7,164 nt of DNA, from contig JAITLE010000239.1 of NCBI GenBank assembly GCA_031278075.1, positions 1 to 7,164 of the forward strand. The letters are read 5' to 3'. Source of the stretch: Bifidobacteriaceae bacterium. Lineage in GTDB: Bacteria; Actinomycetota; Actinomycetes; Actinomycetales; WQXJ01. Made by a program: the position numbers and the translations under genes. Positions 1 through 5,318 of the stretch are shown in pieces (the stretch's first letter is position 1; every line of letters starts with the position of its first letter). Below the pieces are notes generated by a model that saw only the letters and a program-made list of their open reading frames with translations, was not told the origin of the DNA and ran no database searches.

Positions 1-245
1 CCGACGTGCCGGCTTCGGACGGGAATCCAGCTGGCCGCGCCGAACTCGCCCGTGGCGCAGGCGGCTCCGGCCAAGACATCGATGTCGCAGCCGCATCGAG
101 CAACGCCTCCACGGGCGAGGTAGCCTCGGCCGTGGACGTGTCGACCGAGCGGACGCCGAGTCGTTGCCGTTGTGTCAGCGAGATCGATCGGGGGCAGCGG
201 AAGGATGTTGGCGGCAGGCTGGCGACGATGCCGAGTCTTCCGCAT
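1..245 (-). CDS. Possible unrecognised gene, 5' part only, runs off left edge
   Basis: From an ATG at 245 the minus strand stays open to the window edge (81 codons; begins MRKTRHRRQPAANILPLPP). Support is mainly upstream: a GAGGTGA ribosome binding site at 249-255, a sigma-70-like promoter at 337-365 and a perfect palindrome at 311-329. The visible peptide is rich in Arg, His, Gly and Cys and matches no family I recognise. Against a real gene: GC by codon position is nearly flat by hand count (about 76, 66 and 72% at positions 1, 2 and 3), whereas neighbouring genes show very high GC at position 3. A second minus-strand frame is also open over the same bases. It could be a true but atypical gene, a decayed one, or the start of an untranslated RNA. 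Low confidence. Confidence 0.3.
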   Translation of the reverse strand, partial: MRKTRHRRQPAANILPLPPIDLADTTATTRRPLGRHVHGRGYLARGGVARCGCDIDVLAGAACATGEFGAASWIPVRSRHV

Positions 246-306
246 CGTTCACCTCGTTTCTAGGGCGCATCTCGCGTCGGGGGCGCCGGTTCTCCGTTCC
301 CCTTGT

Positions 307-333
307 TGCGAACGGTTAGCATAACCGTTAGCA
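307..333. promoter_or_regulatory. Palindromic operator candidate at transcription start
   Basis: The core is a perfect inverted repeat with 8-bp arms, AACGGTTA-GCA-TAACCGTT, at 311-329. It extends outward with three more pairs (309/331, 308/332, 307/333) across one mismatched pair (310/330), giving a 27-bp dyad. It begins just at the transcription start predicted from the -10 box at 337-342, where a bound repressor would block initiation. Length and symmetry suit a dimeric repressor such as a TetR-family protein, which is inference. The centre resembles a DtxR box core, but the outer bases do not fit. Confidence 0.55.
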
Positions 334-336
334 CCA

Positions 337-365
337 ATCATGGAGCCCTGAGCGCAGGCTGTCAA
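337..365 (-). promoter_or_regulatory. Sigma-70-like promoter firing leftward
   Basis: Read on the minus strand there is a perfect -35 hexamer TTGACA at 360-365, a 17-bp spacer, and a -10 hexamer CATGAT at 337-342 (4 of 6 consensus bases). The predicted start is near 330, directly against the palindrome at 311-329. It would drive the possible gene starting at 245 after a leader of about 85 bases. Consensus hexamers at ideal spacing are uncommon by chance in DNA this GC-rich. Confidence 0.55.
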
Positions 366-376
366 GTCGATAAGGA

Positions 377-389
377 GGCTCGACGAGCC
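377..389. repeat. 13-bp perfect palindrome GGCTCG-A-CGAGCC
   Basis: A short perfect dyad lies 11 bp upstream of the -35 box at 360-365. It could be a further protein-binding site or a stem following the transposase remnant. There is no T-run, so it is not a good intrinsic terminator. Such short GC-rich palindromes arise by chance, and no function is assigned. Confidence 0.3.
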
Positions 390-460
390 CGAGGCGCATG
401 TCGCTCCTGGCATGTGGCAGCCACCGCCGCGAACGCGTCCATACCTCGACCTGCCTGGTG

Positions 461-700
461 CTACAGCCGTGTTTCGGCTCCTGACCTGTGTTGGTGGTGG
501 CCGAGTTGGGTTCGGTGTTGGTGTCTTCGGCGCCAGTTGGGCCAGTCGAGGACGTGTCGCGGGTGGTGCGGCGCGACGCCGGCGGTCAGCAGGCGGCGGA
601 CCTCGTTGACGGCGTGGCGGACAACTCCAGGATGGTCGGGGTCGCGGGCCCGCGCGGCGGCGGTGACGGCGACCAGCAGCGCGTAGGCCCAGCCGACCGG
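461..700 (-). pseudogene. C-terminal remnant of a DDE transposase (IS4/IS701-like)
   Basis: Reading leftward from 700 to a TAG at 461-463, 79 codons give a peptide that looks like the C-terminal end of actinobacterial insertion-sequence transposases. It has a small-residue helix (GWAYALLVAVTAAAR), then HAVNEVRRLL at about residues 29-38, then HVLDWPNWRRRHQ at about 49-61. The NEVRRL and W..WRRRHQ motifs match the usual tail, typically written NEIRRLF and WSRWRRRHQARA. This is family recall, not a search. Nothing of the catalytic DDE domain is present, and there is no start codon with a ribosome binding site. The fragment begins one codon after the ATPase stop, in the same frame, so it was left by deletion or insertion against that gene. 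It cannot be active. The family assignment is tentative. Confidence 0.55.
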
Positions 701-2137
701 CTAGACCGGTTTCAGGGTCAGCTCGCGGTCTGCCGCCAAGGCGATCAAGTCCTCGTCGTGGCTGATCACCAACACCGCGGCGCCGGCCGCCGCGGTCTGA
801 CGGATCTGGTCGGCGATCGACCTCAGATGGCGGCGGTCCACGCCCGAGCTGGGCTCGTCGAAGACCACGATTCGCCGCCCGGCCACGCGGGCGGCCGCCA
901 CGACAAGGCGCTGCTGCTGCCCGCCGGACAAGGACAGCGGATGCCGCTCGGCCAGGTCGGCCAAGTCAAGCTCGGACAGCACGTCTGCCACGCTCGGGCC
1001 CGCCGGCGCACGTTCGGCCGCCAGCTCGATCTCGCCACGGACAGTGTCTGAGAACAGTTGACGCTGCACATCTTGCATCACGATGCCGCTGATCCGCTGC
1101 CTGGCGCGCCTCGACAAAGGTCGGCCCTCCAGGCGGACCTGACCGGGCGCCTTCTGCAACCCGACCACGATCCGGGCCAGAGTGGTCTTCCCCACGCCGT
1201 TCGGGCCGCGGATCGCCGCCACCTCGCCGATCGGGAACCACGCCCGGTCGACTCCGACCACCAGCTTCCCGCCCAGCCGGCATTGGACGCCATCCAACTC
1301 GAGGCCCGAGCCAACCCGGCCGTCCGGCGCCAATCCATCCGCGCCAGGCTCCACCACGCTGGCCCCGACCGCAGCGACCGGGGGCAGACACGCCGGACCC
1401 ACGTCGCCACGCAGACCACGACGTTCCAACGCCGTCTCCCCAAGCGCTCGGAACTCATCCCCCGACCATTCCACATCCACGCAGCCATCCCGCAGCACCA
1501 CCACGCGGTCCACCAAGTCCCGCAGGTAACGCAACCGGTGCTCAGCCACCACGATTGTCAACCCCGCCGCACGCGAACTGGCCAAGGTGGCGGCGAGCTG
1601 CCGCACGGCATCGGCGGCCAAATTGGAGCTCGGCTCATCCAGCAGCAACAACCGGGGGCGGTGGGCGCTGGCCGCGGCGATGGCGATCTGCTGCTGCAGC
1701 CCGCCTGACAGGCGGCTGAGACGGGCGTCCCTGGGCAGGGCCGAGGTCAACCCGGCGGCTGACTGCGCGACGCGGGCGCGGATCTCCGGGGGCGGGAAGC
1801 CGAAGTTCTCCATGGCGAACGCCAACTCCTCAGGCACAGTGTCGGTGAAAAACTGGCGCCTGGGGTGTTGCAAGACCGTGCCAGTGATCAGCCCCAGCTC
1901 ATCCAGTTCCGCTTGGCGCGCGTCCAAGCCGCCGACCTCGACGCTCCCGGTCAGAGCCCCGCCGGCGTGGAAGTGCGGGATCAAGCCGTTCATCACTCTG
2001 AGCAGCGTCGACTTGCCGCAGCCGCTGGCGCCGCACAGCGCCACGAACTCACCCGGACCGACGCGCAGGTCCACGTCCCGCAAACTTGGCGCCTCGGCGT
2101 GGGCGTAGGTCCACGAGACGCCGTTCAAACGGATCAC
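701..2137 (-). CDS. ECF transporter double ATPase (two fused ABC domains)
   Basis: This 478-residue cytoplasmic protein is the motor of an ECF-type importer, with EcfA1-like and EcfA2-like domains fused in one chain. Domain 1 has Walker A GASGCGKST at 36-44, Q-loop Gln90, signature LSGGLQQQ at 143-150, Walker B ending in Asp167-Glu168 and switch His200. Domain 2 has Walker A GPNGVGKTT at 311-319, Q-loop Gln355, signature LSGGQQQR at 403-410, Walker B with Asp427-Glu428 and switch His460. Both sites therefore look competent. A Gly/Pro/Ala-rich linker spans about 241-275. The GTG start at 2137 overlaps the stop of the T-component gene as GTGA and has GAGG at 2146-2149, 8 bases upstream. The same frame stays open upstream to about 2692, but that stretch is antisense-like shadow of the T gene. 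The fused form suggests a dedicated (group I) transporter rather than a shared module. Confidence 0.93.
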   Translation of the reverse strand: MIRLNGVSWTYAHAEAPSLRDVDLRVGPGEFVALCGASGCGKSTLLRVMNGLIPHFHAGGALTGSVEVGGLDARQAELDELGLITGTVLQHPRRQFFTDTVPEELAFAMENFGFPPPEIRARVAQSAAGLTSALPRDARLSRLSGGLQQQIAIAAASAHRPRLLLLDEPSSNLAADAVRQLAATLASSRAAGLTIVVAEHRLRYLRDLVDRVVVLRDGCVDVEWSGDEFRALGETALERRGLRGDVGPACLPPVAAVGASVVEPGADGLAPDGRVGSGLELDGVQCRLGGKLVVGVDRAWFPIGEVAAIRGPNGVGKTTLARIVVGLQKAPGQVRLEGRPLSRRARQRISGIVMQDVQRQLFSDTVRGEIELAAERAPAGPSVADVLSELDLADLAERHPLSLSGGQQQRLVVAAARVAGRRIVVFDEPSSGVDRRHLRSIADQIRQTAAAGAAVLVISHDEDLIALAADRELTLKPV

Positions 2138-2892
2138 GTGAGCGGCCTCAGCTCCAGGCTGAGGACGGCTAGCGCCGCGAGCACAAGTCCGGCGGCGAGG
2201 TCCGCCGGGCCGAAGCGTGGTGGTGTCATCGCGGTGGGGCGCCGGCGCGATCCGAGCCCGCGGAGGATGGCTGAGGCCGAAAGATCCTCGCTGGCCCGCA
2301 GGCTGGCGGCGACCATCGGCACAGCGAACCGTTCCAGCGCGCGGATCGGGTGGCGGCCCAGCCCGCCGGCCCGGGCCAGGCCACCAAGCCGCATCGCGTC
2401 CACCACGGCTGCCGCCTCGCCCGCCACCACCGGGAAGAAACGCAGCATCACCGCCAAGGTCACGGCGATCGCCCGGGGCGCGTGGACCGCCCGCAGGGCG
2501 GCGCTCATGCCGGTCGGCGATGTCGTGGCGACCAGGTGGGCGGCGACGCCGACACTGGCGACGAACCGGATGCTGAACTGGCAGGCCAACGCGGTGACGA
2601 GAACCAACGGGCCCGGCAGCCACAGCGGCGCCAGCCATCCCCCGATCCACATGACGCCGCCGAGCCCTGCCAGCGCGGCGGCCCGCCGCCAAGCGCTCTC
2701 GACAAGGGCCAGGCCGACGCCCAGAGCCAACGCCGCCGGGGTGAAGATCAGGCCGTCGGGACTCATCACCGCCAAGGACACGATGACGACCAGCAAGATC
2801 TTGGCGCGCGGGTCCAGCCGGGCGTGTCGCCGCAGGGCGCCCCCGCCCCGGTCGGCGCGTCCGGCTGGCGGATCGACGCGTTGAGCTGGCAC
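2134..2892 (-). CDS. ecfT: ECF transporter transmembrane component T (EcfT/CbiQ family)
   Basis: This 252-residue membrane protein couples the ATPase to the substrate-binding S component. An N-terminal segment with LDPRAKIL at 26-33 corresponds to the conserved LHP..K entry of EcfT proteins. Hydrophobic helices follow at about 32-64, 71-92 and 94-123, with more at 141-158 and near the C-terminus (about 228-247). The two cytoplasmic coupling helices carry short Arg-Gly-type motifs: MRLGG at 167-171 and ILRGLG at 209-214. The latter corresponds to the family's ARG signature, with Leu in place of the first Ala. The length is normal for the family. The start is GTG, 6 bp after the S-gene stop and without a strong ribosome binding site, so translation is probably coupled. 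The stop overlaps the ATPase start by 4 bp. Family membership is clear; the exact start is less so. Confidence 0.88.
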   Translation of the reverse strand: MPAQRVDPPAGRADRGGGALRRHARLDPRAKILLVVIVSLAVMSPDGLIFTPAALALGVGLALVESAWRRAAALAGLGGVMWIGGWLAPLWLPGPLVLVTALACQFSIRFVASVGVAAHLVATTSPTGMSAALRAVHAPRAIAVTLAVMLRFFPVVAGEAAAVVDAMRLGGLARAGGLGRHPIRALERFAVPMVAASLRASEDLSASAILRGLGSRRRPTAMTPPRFGPADLAAGLVLAALAVLSLELRPLT

Positions 2893-2898
2893 GCCCGG

Positions 2899-3540
2899 TC
2901 AGGCCAGGCCGGCGCGCGCGAAGTGTTTGCGCAGGGTCGCCGACCCGATCAAGCCGCCGGCGAACCCAAAGATCGCGATCGCCACAGCGAGCCCGCTAAG
3001 CAGCGGGGTGGTCAGCAGTTTGTCGGCGGCCTCGACGTAATCCGCTCCCATCGACTCCCATGTGGAGGTGGCGAAATACGCCTCTCGGTCTATGAACAAC
3101 GGTATGAACGGTGTGAAGAAACCCATTCCAAAAGCCGTGTAGGCCCAAATCGACGCCCATTTCGACCTGTACTTTCCGGCCTGGCAGATCAGGTCCGCCA
3201 CGACGCCGAGCGCCGCGATGACAGCGGAACTCAGCGGCGAGTTGCCGGCCAATAGGTAAAACAATGCGATGACCACCCCGAACAAGCTGACCGCGCCGAG
3301 ACGCCGGACGCGGGTCAGGAAGAGCATGAACGGTATCGCGCCGACGACTATCTGCAATGGTGTGACCATCAGCCAGACCACCGGGCTGATGATTCCGAGC
3401 ATGGCGATCGCCCAGTTCGCCACCAGGAAGATGACCGCGAAGACGGCCACGTTGAGCAGGTCGCGGGCGCTCAGCCGGGGTCCAGGGGGGCGAGGTTTGG
3501 CTGACGATGCCGTCGTGGCGGCTTCGGTGCTGTCGCTCAC
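2899..3540 (-). CDS. ECF transporter S component, MptD/Trep_Strep (TIGR02185) family
   Basis: This 213-residue membrane protein should be the substrate-capturing subunit of the ECF importer encoded with the next two genes. After a Ser/Thr/Pro-rich cytoplasmic head of about 25 residues come six hydrophobic segments (about 28-51, 54-75, 81-98, 104-119, 128-149, 180-203), the standard S-component count. The ending GGLIGSATLRKHFARAGLA resembles the family's conserved tail, in which Gly-rich helix residues precede a K-KHF-KAG motif. Substrates in this family are largely unassigned. The GTG start has AAGGAG at 3549-3554, 8 bases upstream. A DtxR/IdeR-type iron box lies 62-80 bp upstream of the start, so expression is probably repressed in iron-replete cells; iron, an iron chelate or haem is the inferred substrate. 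GC drops to about 52% around 3061-3180, well below the neighbours, which may indicate acquisition or membrane-protein codon bias. Confidence 0.88.
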   Translation of the reverse strand: MSDSTEAATTASSAKPRPPGPRLSARDLLNVAVFAVIFLVANWAIAMLGIISPVVWLMVTPLQIVVGAIPFMLFLTRVRRLGAVSLFGVVIALFYLLAGNSPLSSAVIAALGVVADLICQAGKYRSKWASIWAYTAFGMGFFTPFIPLFIDREAYFATSTWESMGADYVEAADKLLTTPLLSGLAVAIAIFGFAGGLIGSATLRKHFARAGLA

Positions 3541-3602
3541 GTCTCGGTCTCCTTCTCGCCAGGGCGGCGGACCAGCCCGGGCGCTCCAAACAGGGGGCGA
3601 TA

Positions 3603-3621
3603 TTAGGTTAGCCTCACCTTA
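3603..3621. promoter_or_regulatory. DtxR/IdeR-type iron box
   Basis: TTAGGTTAGCCTCACCTTA matches the established 19-bp DtxR/IdeR consensus TTAGGTTAGCCTAACCTAA at 17 of 19 positions, with differences at positions 13 and 18 only. Iron-loaded DtxR/IdeR dimers bind such sites and usually repress. The box lies in the 97-bp gap between the dop stop and the S-component start. It overlaps a possible leftward -10 element, TAATAT, at about 3600-3605, with no clear -35. Its position implies iron control of the ECF operon independent of dop. Confidence 0.82.
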
Positions 3622-3637
3622 GCACCGCCGGCCGGTC

Positions 3638-5293
3638 TCAACCCCCCGCGGCCGCGCTCAGCGCGTCCGCCAGCGCGCGAGGCGACCCCGCCTCCGCCAG
3701 CAGCGAACCGACCGCCCCGCGCGAGCCCGCGAGCGGGTCCCGCAGGTCAATCCGCGCGGCGCCGTCCCCCCAGGACACCGTCAAGCGATCCCAACCCGCA
3801 GCCGCCACCGCCATAGGGAAGCGCCGCAGCGTCTCACCCCGCAGATAAGCCCTCGTCGACGCCGGCGGGCGGACCACCGCCCGGATCACATCCGGCTCGT
3901 CGAACAGACGCTCCACGGCCCCCGCCGCGTCAAGGCGACGGAACAAAGACGCCTCGCCGCCCACATCCGTCCAACGCAGGTCGGCCGCCCGCAGCTTCGG
4001 CGAACCCCACCCGAGGCCACCGCGCCGCCGCATCCCATCGAGGACCTGAAGCTTCGCCACCCATTCGACCTGCCGCGCGACGCCCCAAAGATCAAATTCC
4101 AACCCGTCCAACACCTCGCCCCAACGCCGCTGCAGCTCGGCCGTCTCGACGGCGCCGCTGGAGGCGCCCGGGCCCGCCGTCGCCTCGCCCAGCGCCCCCA
4201 GCGTGAAGTCACGGTAGCGCCGCTGGATCTCCAACGCCGTGGCATGGCCGCCGGACCTCAGCCGCAGCTTCTCGCGCAGCGACAGATCGCGGCTCACCTG
4301 GTGAAACGCGGCCACAGGCGAGGCGAGGGCGACGCTCGCGGCGAAGCGGTCGGCATCGGGCGGCGGCACGGCCGCGAGCGCGCGCAACACGAGCGCCGTG
4401 GCGCCCAAGCGGAGGTAGGTCGCCACATCCATCATGGTGGCGTCCCCGACGATCACGTGCAGCCGGCGCCAGCGGGCCGGGTCCGCGTGCGGCTCGTCGC
4501 GGGTGTTGACGATGGGGCGGTTGAGGGTCGTCTCGAGGCCGACCTCGGCCTCGATATAGTCAGCGCGCTGGCTCAGCTGGAAGCCAGCCTCCTGACTGCA
4601 CACACCCAGGCCGACGCGCCCCGAGCCGGCGAAGACCTGGCGCGTCACCAGGAACGGCGTGATCCCCGCCACCAGCGTCTCCCACCGCAGCGAACGCGGC
4701 AGCAGGTAGTTCTCGTGCGTGCCGTAGGACGCGCCGTGGCCGTCCGCGTTGTTCTTGTACAGCGCGACGCGCACACCCTCATCCCGGAGCGCAGCCGCCG
4801 CCGCCGCCATGACACGTTCACCGGCCTTGTCCCACAGAGCGGCCTCGCGGGCGGTCGCGGTCTCCGGCGCGGCATATTCGGGATGCGCGTGATCCACGTA
4901 GAGCCGCGCGCCGTTGGCCAGCATCGCCGCGCCTGGGCCGTCGCGTTCGGCGCGATAGACCGCTGACTTGGGTAGGCGCACGATGCCGACCGTGCCAGGC
5001 AGCCCCCCACCGCGCGTCGCGTCGCGGCCAGCGGGCGACTCGGCGGGACCAGCGGCCAGGGCGCCACGCGCGTCGGGCGCCTTGCCGTCTGGGCGATCAG
5101 TCAACAGGGACGGATGCGCGGCCGCGCGATCGAGGCGGAAGCCGCGGGCGTCGCTCAGGGGGTCCTCCCCGCTGTGGTCCCAGGGGGCGACCATGCCCCC
5201 TTGCGCCGCCTTGTAGGCGGCCACCACCAGGTTCGACAGTTGGATCGGGTTGCGGATGTCGCCCAAAATCCCGTATTCCGTCTCCAGGCCCAT
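3638..5293 (-). CDS. dop: Dop, deamidase/depupylase of Pup
   Basis: This is a 551-residue member of the glutamine-synthetase-like Pup-ligase fold. Dop deamidates the C-terminal Gln of Pup to Glu and cleaves Pup from tagged proteins. Visible motifs are the nucleotide-binding entry GLETEYGI at 2-9; DPLSDARGFRLDR at 44-56, the Dop-specific loop region; ARLYVDHAHPEY at 129-140, whose Asp134 aligns with catalytic Asp95 of M. tuberculosis Dop; YKNNADGHGASYGTHENYL at 178-196; and SGRVGLGVCSQEAGFQLSQR and TTLNRPIVNTRDEPHAD further on. The GASYG wording is that of Dop, not PafA. About 50 extra low-complexity residues lie between the loop and Asp134, accounting for the length over the usual ~500. The ATG at 5293 places M directly at the first strand. 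A TTG at 5329, overlapping the arc stop and preceded by a G-run, is a real alternative that adds 12 residues. It is likely co-transcribed with arc. Confidence 0.93.
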   Translation of the reverse strand: MGLETEYGILGDIRNPIQLSNLVVAAYKAAQGGMVAPWDHSGEDPLSDARGFRLDRAAAHPSLLTDRPDGKAPDARGALAAGPAESPAGRDATRGGGLPGTVGIVRLPKSAVYRAERDGPGAAMLANGARLYVDHAHPEYAAPETATAREAALWDKAGERVMAAAAAALRDEGVRVALYKNNADGHGASYGTHENYLLPRSLRWETLVAGITPFLVTRQVFAGSGRVGLGVCSQEAGFQLSQRADYIEAEVGLETTLNRPIVNTRDEPHADPARWRRLHVIVGDATMMDVATYLRLGATALVLRALAAVPPPDADRFAASVALASPVAAFHQVSRDLSLREKLRLRSGGHATALEIQRRYRDFTLGALGEATAGPGASSGAVETAELQRRWGEVLDGLEFDLWGVARQVEWVAKLQVLDGMRRRGGLGWGSPKLRAADLRWTDVGGEASLFRRLDAAGAVERLFDEPDVIRAVVRPPASTRAYLRGETLRRFPMAVAAAGWDRLTVSWGDGAARIDLRDPLAGSRGAVGSLLAEAGSPRALADALSAAAGG

Positions 5294-5318
5294 GGGCAGC
5301 GGCCATTGGACCGCCTGC

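Noticed and set aside
311..329. Second DtxR/IdeR iron box
   Set aside because: The centre GGTTAGCATAACC is close to the iron-box core, but the outer three bases on each side (AAC and GTT) disagree with TTA and TAA; only 12 of 19 positions match. The perfect dyad is better explained by another repressor, though weak DtxR binding cannot be excluded.
303..686. Plus-strand open frames in the left region
   Set aside because: They are Arg/Trp/Cys/Ser-rich, have no good ribosome binding site, and overlie the promoter, palindrome and transposase remnant read on the minus strand.
2138..2692. N-terminal extension of the double ATPase, since its frame stays open far upstream
   Set aside because: This stretch overlaps the T-component gene in another frame and translates to Arg/Gly/Pro-rich sequence without domain character. 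The ABC domain begins at the GTG at 2137, with a good ribosome binding site and a GTGA overlap.
2350..3255. Long plus-strand open frame opposite the S and T genes
   Set aside because: It has the composition typical of shadow frames in GC-rich DNA (Arg, Gln, Gly, His, Asp) and no recognisable domain. The minus-strand genes there are clear family members.
3541..3637. A hidden pup gene after dop
   Set aside because: The gap is 97 bp, too short for the roughly 64-residue Pup, and no frame there ends in the GGQ or GGE needed at the Pup C-terminus.
4244..4966. Plus-strand open frame opposite dop
   Set aside because: It is an antisense shadow: biased composition, no motif, and fully covered by the confidently identified dop.
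3638..5293. Assignment as PafA, the Pup ligase
   Set aside because: The GASYGTHENYL wording, the DPLSDARGF loop and the position after arc match Dop. PafA lacks that loop and has a different SYGCHENY context.
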